From assembly GCA_963825555.1 (NCBI GenBank), contig CAWGTZ010000015.1:124001-188000 (forward strand): a DNA stretch of 64,000 nucleotides. The letters run 5' to 3'. Position 1 is the first letter of the stretch; each line of letters opens with the position of its first letter. The stretch is from JAGVSR01 sp963825555 (GTDB lineage Bacteria > Pseudomonadota > Alphaproteobacteria > Rhizobiales > Hyphomicrobiaceae). This document shows, piece by piece, positions 24,427 to 33,023 of the stretch. The notes under the pieces were generated by a model. The model had not been told where the DNA came from. It saw only the letters and a program-made list of their open reading frames with translations, and did not search any database. The translations under genes were made by a program, and so were the position numbers.

Positions 24427-25542
24427 TTACGCCGCGAGCTTCGCGAGTTCGTCCACGATGGCCTTGCCCATCTCGGTGGTGCCCACTTTTGTCATGCCCG
24501 GCTGCATGATGTCACCGGTACGCAGGCCCCTGTCCAAGACTGCAGCGATGGCCTGGTCCACCATGTCGGCTTCCTTGGCCATGTCGAGAGAGTAGCGCAA
24601 CGCCATGCCGAACGAGGCGATGGTGGCGATTGGGTTGGCAAGGTTCTGCCCCGCGATGTCGGGTGCGGAGCCATGGACAGGTTCATAAAGTGACATGCGC
24701 TTGCCCGACTTCGGATCGGGTGCGCCGAGGGAGGCCGACGGCAGCATGCCGAGCGAGCCCGTGCACATGGCGGCTTCATCCGAGAGGACGTCGCCGAAGA
24801 GATTGTCGGTTACTATGACATCAAACTGCTTCGGGTTGCGAACGAGCTGCATGGCGCAGTTATCGGCGAGGATATGTTCGAGCTTCACGTCGGGTGCGTA
24901 AGCTGCGTGCGTCGCGGTGACGACCTCCTTCCAGAGGACGCCGGTGCGCATTACGTTGTGCTTCTCGGCGGAGTGGACCTTGCCTGTGCGCTTGCGTGCA
25001 AGATCGAAAGCGACCTTAGCGATGCGTTCGATTTCATGGGTCGTGTAGAGCTGTGTATCGATGGCGCGCTTCTCGCCGTTCTCCAGGGTTACGATTTCCT
25101 TGGGCTCGCCGAAGTAGACGCCGCCTGTGAGTTCGCGCACGATCATGATGTCGAGGCCCTCGACCAACTCGCGCTTCAAGGAGGAGGCGTCGGCCAACGC
25201 CGGATAGCAGATGGCGGGGCGAAGGTTTGCGAAGAGGCCCAGGTCTTTGCGCAGACGCAGGAGGCCGGCCTCCGGGCGGGCCGCGTAGGGTACGCTCGCC
25301 CACTTCGGGCCGCCGACGGCGCCGAAAATCACCGCATCGGCCGCCTTCGCCTTGGCGACGCATTCGTCGGTTACGGCGACGCCATGGGCATCGTAGGCCG
25401 CACCCCCGACGAGGTCGCTTTCGGTTTCAAATTTGGCCCCGTTCGATCGTTTGTTCAAAAACGAGATCAGGCGCTCAACCTCGGCCATGGTTTCGACGCC
25501 GATGCCGTCGCCGGGGAGGAGGAGGAGGTTGTACGTGGCCAT
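24427..25542 (-). CDS. leuB: 3-isopropylmalate dehydrogenase
   Basis: 371 residues. Oxidatively decarboxylates 3-isopropylmalate in leucine synthesis, NAD-dependent. Motifs: LLLPGDGIGVETMAEV, GAVGGPKW, LRKDLGLFANLRPA, RELTGGVYFG, SAEKHNVMRTGVLW, the metal-binding VTDNLFGDVLSDEAA and EPVHGSAPDIAGQNLANP. No leuCD adjacent. The M23 peptidase gene is divergent from it with 154 bases between. Confidence 0.97.
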   Translation of the reverse strand: MATYNLLLLPGDGIGVETMAEVERLISFLNKRSNGAKFETESDLVGGAAYDAHGVAVTDECVAKAKAADAVIFGAVGGPKWASVPYAARPEAGLLRLRKDLGLFANLRPAICYPALADASSLKRELVEGLDIMIVRELTGGVYFGEPKEIVTLENGEKRAIDTQLYTTHEIERIAKVAFDLARKRTGKVHSAEKHNVMRTGVLWKEVVTATHAAYAPDVKLEHILADNCAMQLVRNPKQFDVIVTDNLFGDVLSDEAAMCTGSLGMLPSASLGAPDPKSGKRMSLYEPVHGSAPDIAGQNLANPIATIASFGMALRYSLDMAKEADMVDQAIAAVLDRGLRTGDIMQPGMTKVGTTEMGKAIVDELAKLAA

Positions 25543-25696
25543 GGTGCGATTAACCTGTCTGTGTTCGGATGGGATGAGCGCGCGGCGCGAAAAACCCCGG
25601 CGGCGGTACTGCTAGCCTCTGTGCAGGATGGCCGCAAGGCGAACACGCCGTATCGGTCGTCGCAGCCGGCGAAGGTGGACAGGGAGGGGTGGGCCG

Positions 25697-26737
25697 ATGT
25701 GTGGTTTTCAGCATGAACTGGGCTGGGGAGCGGCGGCGTTTCTAACGGTGCCGGCGATGGTCCTAGCTGGCCTGCAAGCCGCGGTTGCGGGATCCGGGGC
25801 GCCCAGCTTGGGGCTTCCCGTCGCCTGTGAACTGGGGCGGAGTTGCTTCATCCAGAGCTACGTCGATATCGATCCCGGCGAGGGGGTTGTCGATTTCGCC
25901 TGTGGCACTGCGACTTATTCCGACCATGATGGGACCGACTTCCGCCTTCTCTCCGCACGGGAGGCAGCCGGGGGGGTGCCGGTGAAGGCCGCGGCGTCGG
26001 GCGTCGTGAAGGGTGTGCGCGACGGAATGCCGGATCAGTTCGTAACGGCGGAAAATCGCGGCATCGTTGCGAGGCGCGAGTGCGGTAACGGCATCGTGCT
26101 GGATCATGGCGACGGGTGGGAAACACAGTACTGCCATATGCAGGCGGGCAGCGTGAGAGTTTCGACGGGCGACCGGGTCGACAAGGGCGCCGTGCTCGGC
26201 CATGTCGGCTATTCCGGGTTGGCCGAGTTCGCGCATCTGCATCTGACAGTGCGTCACAACGGGGCGGCGATCGATCCCTTCACCGGAGCAGAGAGAACGG
26301 CGCTGTGCCAGCGCGAAGCGGCAAACATCACAGGGCTGTGGGACGAGGCGTTCCGCGCAGATTTCAAATACAGAAACGGCGAAATCCTTGCGGCGGGATT
26401 CTCCGGCCGCGTGCCGGAGCTGAAGGCAACCGAGGTTGACGGCGGCGAGACGGCGCCCGGCGCGACAAGCCCGGAACTCGTCTTCTATGCGCGGCTCATA
26501 AATCTGAAGGCAGGGGACATCGTCCGTCTCGACGTGAAGGGCCCGGGGGGATTTGCAGCGACCACGGCGCCCAAGCCGCTGGATAGGAGCAAGGCGACGT
26601 GGCTGGCGTTTGCGGGCAAGCGCCTGAAAGCATCTCGTTGGGCGCCGGGACGCTATGAGGGCAGGGTGGAGGTGGTGCGCGCCGGGTCCGTGTTGCTGGA
26701 AGCGAGCCGTTCGTGGGATCTGGCTTCCACCCCCTAG
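25697..26737 (+). CDS. M23 family metallopeptidase (LytM type), exported
   Basis: 346 residues from ATG 25697 with an N-terminal hydrophobic signal (WGAAAFLTVPAMVLAGLQAAVAG). The LytM core is complete: HxxxD in YSDHDGTDFR, the GNGIVLDHGDGWETQYCHM sheet, and HLHLTV with the HxH zinc ligands. The C-terminal 130 residues form an uncharacterised beta-rich domain. M23 enzymes cut peptidoglycan cross-links or activate amidases. Convergent with the DUF4337 gene. Confidence 0.9.
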   Translation: MCGFQHELGWGAAAFLTVPAMVLAGLQAAVAGSGAPSLGLPVACELGRSCFIQSYVDIDPGEGVVDFACGTATYSDHDGTDFRLLSAREAAGGVPVKAAASGVVKGVRDGMPDQFVTAENRGIVARRECGNGIVLDHGDGWETQYCHMQAGSVRVSTGDRVDKGAVLGHVGYSGLAEFAHLHLTVRHNGAAIDPFTGAERTALCQREAANITGLWDEAFRADFKYRNGEILAAGFSGRVPELKATEVDGGETAPGATSPELVFYARLINLKAGDIVRLDVKGPGGFAATTAPKPLDRSKATWLAFAGKRLKASRWAPGRYEGRVEVVRAGSVLLEASRSWDLASTP

Positions 26738-26749
26738 CGGAGTGCTTGA

Positions 26750-27355
26750 TCAGAGCCAAGGCAGCGTGAACGCGAGGGTGAAGCCGTTGAGGGTAAGGAT
26801 CGCGCCGCCAATGCCAAGAAACGCGCTGGCAGCCAGCAGGAAAGTGCCGCGCGTTATGATGGAAATCGAGGCCAGCACGATAGCGATCTGTAGAAGCGCT
26901 TCGCCGTAATCAAAATATGGATCTTGCTGCATGGCGATGTCGCGCTCAATCTCAAGCGCCTTGCCGCGTTCCCAGAGCTGATCGAGACCTTCGCGCTCGC
27001 CGGGCTCACGCTCGGGGTCGCGCGTCAGGATATCATCCTGCTTCTTGTACTCGGCGATCTTCGCCTCGATTGCCGCGCGAGCGGTCGCAGGCAGGTCCGG
27101 TTCGGAGGCCAGCTTCAGTTGCATTTCGTCGACACGGACGCGCAGGACGTGGCGGCGCATGTTCTTCGCCTGGAAGAACGCCCAGGTGTTGGCGGCTGCT
27201 ATGTTTTTCAAGGTGGCGTCTTTCGCCGCGTTGCCGCCGCCCATAGCGCAGATGGCGAGAAGCACGGCAAGCACGCCGATGTAGACGCCGGTCCAGCGTT
27301 CGCGATCGCGGCTCGTTTCGCCCGCGGCTTCCGGGACCAGATCATCCAATGCCAT
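26750..27355 (-). CDS. DUF4337 membrane protein
   Basis: 201 residues. One membrane helix near residues 24-40 (VYIGVLAVLLAICAMGGGNA), a charged central helix region (KNMRRHVLRVRVDEMQLKL) and two C-terminal membrane helices (LQIAIVLASISIITRG and FLLAASAFLGIGGAILTL). This matches the DUF4337 layout, of unknown function. Its start overlaps the last 14 bases of gpmA on the same strand, suggesting an operon. Confidence 0.85.
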   Translation of the reverse strand: MALDDLVPEAAGETSRDRERWTGVYIGVLAVLLAICAMGGGNAAKDATLKNIAAANTWAFFQAKNMRRHVLRVRVDEMQLKLASEPDLPATARAAIEAKIAEYKKQDDILTRDPEREPGEREGLDQLWERGKALEIERDIAMQQDPYFDYGEALLQIAIVLASISIITRGTFLLAASAFLGIGGAILTLNGFTLAFTLPWL

Positions 27356-28013
27356 TGTCTCGTCCCTCGGAAGTCACGAGATCGGTGCGATTAACGACCG
27401 CGCCCGTCGTGTCGAGTACATAGACGATGGGTGCACCTGTGGCGAGTTCGCGCTGGATGATCTGTTCGCCGGACAGGCCTTCAAGCCGCATGATGAGGGC
27501 ACGCAGAGAATTGCCATGGGCGGCGACGATGACTGTCTTGCCCGAGGCGACAACCGGCCAGATGTGCGCTTCGTAGTAAGGCAGGACGCGGGCAGCCGTG
27601 TCTTTCAGGCTTTCGCCGCCAGGAGGGGGAATGTCGTAGCTGCGTCGCCACCGCATGACCATGTCCTCGCCGAAGCGCTGGCGGGCTTCATCTTTGTTGA
27701 GGCCGGAGAGCTGGCCGTAGTCGCGCTCATTCAACGCTTCGTCGCGCTCGATGGGCACGCCTGACTGGCCCATGACGTCGAGGATGATGTCGAGTGTGTT
27801 TTGGGCACGGCGCAGGCGGCTCGTGAAGGCGTGGTCGAAGCGGATGCCGAAGTCGCGTAGAACGCGGCCGGCCCAGCGGGCCTCGATGACGCCCTTCTCA
27901 GTGAGGTCCGGGTCGCGCCAGCCAGTGAACAGGTTGAGCCGATTCCATTCGCTCTGGCCGTGGCGCACGAGAACGAGGGTGTGGGTCTCGGAGGCGGGAT
28001 TGGAGGTGCTCAT
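27342..28013 (-). CDS. gpmA: 2,3-bisphosphoglycerate-dependent phosphoglycerate mutase
   Basis: 223 residues from ATG 28013. The histidine phosphatase motif is LVRHGQSEWN, followed by FTGWRDPDLTEKG and the second catalytic histidine in AHGNSLRAL. It interconverts 3- and 2-phosphoglycerate. In a serine-cycle organism it links the 2-phosphoglycerate of the cycle to 3-phosphoglycerate and sugar phosphate synthesis. An in-frame ATG at 28046 would overlap the dapB stop, so 28013 is preferred. Confidence 0.95.
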   Translation of the reverse strand: MSTSNPASETHTLVLVRHGQSEWNRLNLFTGWRDPDLTEKGVIEARWAGRVLRDFGIRFDHAFTSRLRRAQNTLDIILDVMGQSGVPIERDEALNERDYGQLSGLNKDEARQRFGEDMVMRWRRSYDIPPPGGESLKDTAARVLPYYEAHIWPVVASGKTVIVAAHGNSLRALIMRLEGLSGEQIIQRELATGAPIVYVLDTTGAVVNRTDLVTSEGRDNGIG

Positions 28014-28029
28014 TGCGGCCGGCTTGCCC

Positions 28030-28827
28030 TCACAATCCGAGGACATCTGTCATGGAAAAAAGTCCCGGTCCCTTACCTTTCCCCCACAGTGCCGCCTTGA
28101 CGGCACCGCGCGAGAATATGCCCCGGTCGGAGGCATGGTGGCGGATCGAGATCTCTTCTCCATCACCGGCGAAGATAACGGTGTGATCGCCGACGACACT
28201 TCCGCCGCGCAAAGTGGCAAAGCCGATGTCGCCGCGCCGGCGCGGGCCGGTGTGTCCGTCGCGGACGCGAACGGAAGCTGTGGAGAGGTCGACGCCGCGG
28301 CCGGTTGCGGCGGCCCGGCCGAGCATGAGAGCAGTCCCTGAGGGTGCATCAACTTTGTGGCGGTGATGCATCTCGACGATTTCGATGTCCCAGTCGGCGT
28401 CGAGCACCTCGGCAACCTTGCGCGTGAGAGCGGCGGCGAGGTTTACGCCAAGGCTCATGTTGCCGGACTTGATGATGGTCGCGTGCCGGGCCGCAGCCGC
28501 GATGGCTGCCTCAGCCTGATCGTCGAGGCCGGTGGTGCCGATGACGTGCACGATGCGGGCGTTGGCGGCCAGCCCGGCGAACTCGATCGTAGCCCTGGGC
28601 GAGGTGAAGTCGATGATGGCGTCGGCGCTGGCGATCAGCGCGAGCGGATCGTCGGTGACGGGGAGGCCCCGCTGTCCAAGGCCGGCCAATTCGCCCAGGT
28701 CCTTGCCCAGAAACGGGCTGCCCGGTGGCTCCGTGCCTCCCGCGAGCACGCAGGATGGGTCGCAATCGATCGCGCGCACGAGCTCGCGTCCCATGCGTCC
28801 TGCGGCACCCATGACGGCGATCTTCAT
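28030..28827 (-). CDS. dapB: 4-hydroxy-tetrahydrodipicolinate reductase
   Basis: 265 residues from ATG 28827 (MKIAVMGAAGRMGRELV, nucleotide-binding). Conserved DFTSPRATIEFA, the HHRHKVDAPSGTAL active site and FARGAVKAALW-like C-terminus (FSRGAVKAALWGKGKGPG). NAD(P)H-dependent step in lysine/DAP synthesis. It is 16 bases upstream of gpmA on the same strand, a common order in alphaproteobacteria. Starts further upstream are not conserved. Confidence 0.97.
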   Translation of the reverse strand: MKIAVMGAAGRMGRELVRAIDCDPSCVLAGGTEPPGSPFLGKDLGELAGLGQRGLPVTDDPLALIASADAIIDFTSPRATIEFAGLAANARIVHVIGTTGLDDQAEAAIAAAARHATIIKSGNMSLGVNLAAALTRKVAEVLDADWDIEIVEMHHRHKVDAPSGTALMLGRAAATGRGVDLSTASVRVRDGHTGPRRRGDIGFATLRGGSVVGDHTVIFAGDGEEISIRHHASDRGIFSRGAVKAALWGKGKGPGLFSMTDVLGL

Positions 28828-28929
28828 TTCGGGCACCCCAGGCCTCCAGCTGTGCGGCTGGGCGGGGTATAGCAACCGGACTTGCCAGCGGGAAGTGCGT
28901 CAAGCGGTTCATCCGCAGGCAGATGCGCG

Positions 28930-29463
28930 CTATTTGGCCTTCGCGGCGCGTTTGACGGCCTCCATGATCAGCCTTTTGGCCTCGTCGGCATTCCCCCAAT
29001 GGTCGATCTTGACCCATTTACCGGGTTCCAGATCCTTGTAATGGGCGAAGAAATGCTCGATCTGCTCGGTCGATATGCTGGGCAGGTCGGAGTAATTCTT
29101 AACATTGCTATAGCGCTTCGTCAGCTTGTCGCTGGGCACCGCGATCACCTTCTCGTCGCCGCCCCCGTCGTCCTCCATGACCAGCACCCCGATCGGCCGG
29201 CAGTTGATGACCGCGCCAGGGACGATCGCGCGCGTGTTGCAGACAAGAACGTCGATGGGGTCGCCGTCGGCGGACAGCGTATGGGGTACGAAACCGTAGT
29301 TTCCGGGGTAGCGCATGGGCGTGTAGAGGAACCTGTCGACGACCAGAGTGCCCGAGGCTTTGTCCATCTCGTACTTGATCGGCTCCCCGCCGACCGGTAC
29401 CTCGATAATCACGTTGATGTCTTCCGGCGCATTATTGCCGACCGGTATTGCCTCGATGCGCAT
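28930..29463 (-). CDS. ppa: Inorganic pyrophosphatase (family I)
   Basis: 177 residues, typical for hexameric bacterial enzymes. Motifs: EVPVGGEPIKYEMDK, DRFLYTPMRYPGNYGFVP, the metal site DGDPIDVLV and GDEKVIAVP. It hydrolyses PPi, pulling biosynthetic reactions including aminoacyl- and acyl-CoA activation. The ATG at 29463 agrees with the family; longer upstream frames are unrelated sequence. Confidence 0.97.
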   Translation of the reverse strand: MRIEAIPVGNNAPEDINVIIEVPVGGEPIKYEMDKASGTLVVDRFLYTPMRYPGNYGFVPHTLSADGDPIDVLVCNTRAIVPGAVINCRPIGVLVMEDDGGGDEKVIAVPSDKLTKRYSNVKNYSDLPSISTEQIEHFFAHYKDLEPGKWVKIDHWGNADEAKRLIMEAVKRAAKAK

Positions 29464-29624
29464 CGCGACCCCGTTTCTTGGATTGAAGAATTCACGGCAG
29501 ATCCTGCCGCCTGTTCGCGGGGGAGTGTGCCCTACTGCGGCCTCCGAAGATAGAACCTGAAGGTAGAAGCCGGGATCGCTGTCGGGGGTTAACGGCCCGA
29601 CGGGACACTGCGGTCGATTGGGCC

Positions 29625-30134
29625 TTAAGCCCAGCCGAAGCCGATCTTTTCCAGATGCGAACCGCCGATCGTCTCTCGTACCGTTTTGAAGGGACGGCCT
29701 CCACGACGCCAGTAGAAGTCGTTCGCGTGGGCATTGTCGGCGAGTGCCCACACGACCAGACCTTTGAGGCCGCGTGCATCGAGCCGCGCCCGGCATGCTT
29801 CGAACAGATGCTCTCCAAGCCCAAGGCCTTGAAAAACGGGCGTTATGTAGATCTCGTAGATCTCGCCTTGATGGGGACCACGACCGCGTGCGGCACCAAA
29901 AGTAGCGTAGCCGGCGAGTTTGCCGTCGTGCTCGATTACGAGCAGGCTGTCGCCGGAGCGAATCGCATTCGACCACCAATTCTTGCCGCGGCGGCGGATG
30001 ATGTTTTCCAGGGGCAGGTAAGGGATGATTCCGCCGTATGCGGCGCGCCAAGTCACCCCGAACAAGCGCGCCAAGCCGGATGCATCACCGATCTTGGCGG
30101 GCCTCACCAGTACGTCCGAACGCCAGCCCAGCAT
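29625..30134 (-). CDS. GNAT family N-acetyltransferase
   Basis: 169 residues. N-terminal VRPAKIGDASGLARLFGVTWRAAYGG, substrate sheet GYATFG, and the acetyl-CoA-binding segment EIYEIYITPVFQGLGLGEHLFEA with the Q-x-x-G-x-G/A pattern, then NDFYWRRGGRPF. The pattern is of the group that acetylates small molecules or proteins; substrate unknown. It is 161 bases upstream of ppa on the same strand, and the phasin gene ends 154 bases further upstream. Confidence 0.9.
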   Translation of the reverse strand: MLGWRSDVLVRPAKIGDASGLARLFGVTWRAAYGGIIPYLPLENIIRRRGKNWWSNAIRSGDSLLVIEHDGKLAGYATFGAARGRGPHQGEIYEIYITPVFQGLGLGEHLFEACRARLDARGLKGLVVWALADNAHANDFYWRRGGRPFKTVRETIGGSHLEKIGFGWA

Positions 30135-30230
30135 CGCGTTCCTCCATCCGGGCCGCTACCGAGCGGCTCGGCTAAGCATAGCGAATTTCATGCCAAGGTG
30201 GCGGGCTTTTGTCTGACCGGGCGCATGAAA

Positions 30231-30260
30231 AGAAAAAGCCCGGGGCGATTGCCCCGGGCT
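30231..30260 (-). terminator. Terminator of the phasin gene
   Basis: Perfect 10-bp stem AGCCCGGGGC (30237-30246) with GCCCCGGGCT (30251-30260), GATT loop, followed on the minus strand by a T-rich run (complement of AGAAAAA). It starts 28 bases after the stop. Confidence 0.88.
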
Positions 30261-30288
30261 CTTGGCGATCATCGCTTCAAGAAGCGGA

Positions 30289-30744
30289 TCAGCCGACCTT
30301 CTTCATCTGCTCGAACGTCTTCGAAGCAGCGGCGTTCATGGTCTCAAACGTCTGCTGAGCAATCTTGGCCGAGAGTTCCATGAGCTCCTTGGCCTGATTG
30401 GCAGAAGCCGTCATCTGCTGCTGAACATAGCTCGTCTGCAGCTTCAGGACTTCCGGAACCGTCTTGGCGCGGGCGATGGCCTCGGCGGCGTCGAAAGCGG
30501 CCTCGGTGTTGATCTCGACGTTGCGCAGAACCTTCTCGCCGATGGTGCGAGCGCCGGCCTGAGCCGTCAGCATCACGTTCTCCATCGTCTTGACGCCGTC
30601 CTTGGAAACGGTCTGCATCTTGTCGAAAGCTTCGCGGGTCTTGGCGACGCCGTCCTCGGCGATGGCCTGGATATTCTCAGGAATGCGAGCATCCTTGGCA
30701 GCTGCAAACATTTCCTGGGCCTGGCGGGTGAACTGGTCGTTCAT
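30289..30744 (-). CDS. Phasin family protein (PHB granule-associated)
   Basis: 151 residues, almost entirely alpha-helical, with heptad hydrophobic spacing and the segments KDGVKTMENVMLTAQAGART and ASANQAKELMELSAKIAQQTFE typical of phasins. Phasins coat polyhydroxybutyrate granules. It is monocistronic, with an A/T-rich upstream region that holds a TGC-type dyad and a perfect FNR/FixK box, so storage is probably oxygen- and PHB-responsive. No phaCAB genes are in the window. Confidence 0.92.
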   Translation of the reverse strand: MNDQFTRQAQEMFAAAKDARIPENIQAIAEDGVAKTREAFDKMQTVSKDGVKTMENVMLTAQAGARTIGEKVLRNVEINTEAAFDAAEAIARAKTVPEVLKLQTSYVQQQMTASANQAKELMELSAKIAQQTFETMNAAASKTFEQMKKVG

Positions 30745-30893
30745 GGTGTTAGTCCTTCTTGGATATGTTGGAACGGTGCATACGAATGAAGCGGTGCATC
30801 AACGGGCTCGGAGGAGCGCCCGATATCGCGGCTAGAAGAATTGGTGGGAGCCTCGCGACCGGCTCGATCAGGTGAATATAGCAGCATCTTTTT

Positions 30894-30922
30894 GCATTGC
30901 AACATAAATTGTGCTGCAATGC
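30894..30922 (-). promoter_or_regulatory. TGC-rich dyad upstream of the phasin gene (PhaR-type operator candidate)
   Basis: GCATTGCA at 30894-30901 is an exact inverted repeat of TGCAATGC at 30915-30922, with a 13-base AT-rich spacer, about 150 bases ahead of the phasin ATG. PhaR of Paracoccus binds TGC-rich CTGC-N-GCAG-like DNA at phasin promoters; this dyad is similar in character but not identical to the site. Confidence 0.45.
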
Positions 30923-30986
30923 GCCAATTCGTATGCTAACTATTTGGTAGATCAATAATAAAAAGCGCAATTCTGACGTGGATCAT

Positions 30987-31000
30987 TTGATCGCGATCAA
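30987..31000. promoter_or_regulatory. Perfect FNR/FixK box
   Basis: TTGATCGCGATCAA matches TTGAT-N4-ATCAA in all ten specified bases and is itself fully palindromic. It lies 243 bases upstream of the phasin start and 43 bases beyond the end of the helicase gene. The only gene it plausibly controls is the phasin. CRP/FNR-type oxygen regulators bind such sites in alphaproteobacteria. Confidence 0.6.
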
Positions 31001-31042
31001 GAAAAACAGGGAGTTGCCGCCTTTTGTTGCGTTGCGTGATCG

Positions 31043-32386
31043 TCAGAGGGGCGGGAACTGGTCACGGTATCCCATGGCCATGGGGTCGAAGAGGATGTCG
31101 GAGGGGCGCAGCGGCCGTGCGAGGGCGAGACCCTCGAGTGACCGGCACCTTGACAGGGCCACGTAGGCCTGCCCGTGGGCGAAGGTGCCGCGGCCAAGGT
31201 CGATATAGACCTTATCCAGAGTAAGACCCTGGGCCTTGTGGATGGTAAGCGCCCACGCAAGCCGGATCGGGAACTGCTTGAAGGTGCCGGCGACGGTCTC
31301 GACGATTTTTTCCGCCGCGGTGTCGTAGGCATAGCGCCGACTCTCCCAGGCGGCGGGCTCGATTTCGTACTCCTTGCCGTCGATGTCCACCCAGACCTGC
31401 TTGTCGCCGAGCCGGGAGATGCGGGCCACGGTGCCATTGACCCAGCGGCGATCGGGATCGTTGCGCAGGAGGATGACCTTGGCGCCGACTTTCAGTTGCA
31501 GGCTCGTGTCCGTGGGCTGGGCGCTCGTGTTGAAATCTCCGCTGACACCGGCCTCATAGGTGTGGATCGGTCCTGGGAGTGCATCCAGATAGGCCATGTT
31601 GATGCGATGGGCCGCGGCGTTGGTTGGTGTCAGGATCACGTAGGCGTCACCCTCTCCGAGCGTGCGGACCGGGCGGACACAATCGTTCAGAAGCACCAGA
31701 TCCTCCTCCTCCACCTCGCCTTCGCGGATGCGGTTCAAGACCCGCACGAGGCCTTCGTCGCTCTGGCGGAACACATGGCTGAGCTCCAAGAGCATGGTGC
31801 CAAGGCCTTCCTTCAGCCCCGATGCGGAGAAGAAGAATGGTCCGCCGTGCTCGCTTTCGAGATGCTGGGCCACTTCGGCTTCCTGAATGACAGGCGGCAG
31901 CTGATGGAGATCACCGAACATGACGAGTTTGAGGCCGCCGAATGGTTCGCGCGGGCGGCCGCGGTTGATACGCAGCGACATGTCGATGGCCCACATGAGA
32001 TCGGAGCGCACCATGGAGACCTCGTCGATCACGAGATACTTCAGACGGCGCATCACCTGGCCGTTGCGGCTGCGGCGGATGTCATCGGGTTTGATCAGCC
32101 GCGGCGGCAAGCCGAAGAAGGAATGGATGGTCTGTCCGCCGACGTTGACGGCCGCTAGGCCCGTCGGCGCGACGACGACCATGTCATCGGGAATGAGATC
32201 GCGCAGACACCGCAACAGGGTCGATTTGCCCGATCCGGCGCGGCCGGTGATAAAGAGATGTCCGCCCGGTTCGTTGAGGTAGGTCAGGGCGGTTTCGTAC
32301 TCCGCGGTGGGTGTGACGCCATGCGGCCAAGGGCCGGCTGCGGCAGGTGCGGCGGTCAATGCCGAGGCGGGATCATGGGATGACAA
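31043..32386 (-). CDS. Pif1/RecD-like superfamily 1 helicase
   Basis: 447 residues. Walker A GRAGSGKST (48-56), APTGLAAVNVGGQTIHSFF (motif Ia), Walker B LVIDEVSMV, FGDLHQLPPV (motif III), and near the C-terminus LTIHKAQGLTLDKVYIDLG and YVALSRCRSLEGL (motifs V-VI). This is the Pif1 fold, a 5'-3' DNA helicase active in replication and recombination intermediates. Single-gene location; an in vivo role in bacteria is not defined. Confidence 0.92.
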   Translation of the reverse strand: MSSHDPASALTAAPAAAGPWPHGVTPTAEYETALTYLNEPGGHLFITGRAGSGKSTLLRCLRDLIPDDMVVVAPTGLAAVNVGGQTIHSFFGLPPRLIKPDDIRRSRNGQVMRRLKYLVIDEVSMVRSDLMWAIDMSLRINRGRPREPFGGLKLVMFGDLHQLPPVIQEAEVAQHLESEHGGPFFFSASGLKEGLGTMLLELSHVFRQSDEGLVRVLNRIREGEVEEEDLVLLNDCVRPVRTLGEGDAYVILTPTNAAAHRINMAYLDALPGPIHTYEAGVSGDFNTSAQPTDTSLQLKVGAKVILLRNDPDRRWVNGTVARISRLGDKQVWVDIDGKEYEIEPAAWESRRYAYDTAAEKIVETVAGTFKQFPIRLAWALTIHKAQGLTLDKVYIDLGRGTFAHGQAYVALSRCRSLEGLALARPLRPSDILFDPMAMGYRDQFPPL

Positions 32387-32480
32387 GCTTGCGTCTCACA
32401 CCGGAAAGCCAAGACGACTGCTTAGGCCAGGGGGCAAGCCCCTGTCAAAACGCATCGGACCCCGCCCGTCGATAGAGAAA

Positions 32481-32513
32481 GGGCGGCCGCACGCTGTGCA
32501 GCCGCCCTTTTTT
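32481..32513 (+). terminator. Hairpin downstream of the small secreted protein gene
   Basis: GGGCGGC (32481-32487) pairs with GCCGCCC (32501-32507), loop of 13 bases, followed on the plus strand by six T and preceded by AAA. The better U-run is on the plus strand, although both flanking genes are on the minus strand; it may act in both directions. Confidence 0.55.
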
Positions 32514-32542
32514 CACAAATGGGGTCAGAGATCACCCAGGAC

Positions 32543-32800
32543 TTAGTCAGCGGTAATGCTGAGGACCTTGAAGTCCTTGTCCATCTTGATGTCGTAGTTG
32601 GCGCCGTCAGCACACTTCGTGTCGTTGAGTTCGAATACGCCCGAGCCCTCCGACTCCTTCTCGCCCTCGCCGCCGCTGCAGCCCCAGGCCTTGGCGGTGG
32701 CGGCGATCTTCTCAGCTTCCTCAGCCGAGGGCTTGTCGTCAGCGAACGCAAAGCCGGACGACAGCGCGAGAGCGACAACCGCGATAAGCGATTTTTTCAT
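32543..32800 (-). CDS. Small exported PepSY-like protein with a cysteine pair
   Basis: 85 residues. Signal peptide MKKSLIAVVALALSSGFAFA ends at residue 20. The mature 65 residues contain Cys41 and Cys63, which may form a disulfide, and end in YDIKMDKDFKVLSITAD, a PepSY-like beta strand pattern. No larger domain. Function unknown; its own promoter is likely in the 223-base gap before typA. Confidence 0.75.
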   Translation of the reverse strand: MKKSLIAVVALALSSGFAFADDKPSAEEAEKIAATAKAWGCSGGEGEKESEGSGVFELNDTKCADGANYDIKMDKDFKVLSITAD

Positions 32801-33023
32801 GGATAGTCCTCCGATGAGAGTGGTCGAATATGTGTGGGGAAACGAGGCCGATGGCCGTCCTCCTACTACGGATGCAACAGCCAACGGATCACGGCAGATG
32901 TGACGGACCCGCCGCATAGCAATATGTCGGATCACCGACGAAGTTTGCAATGGGAACTTTTCCCGAAAAAATCAGGAAATAAAAGAACTTAAGCGGCAGG
33001 GAATTTAACCAGAGTGAGCGCCG

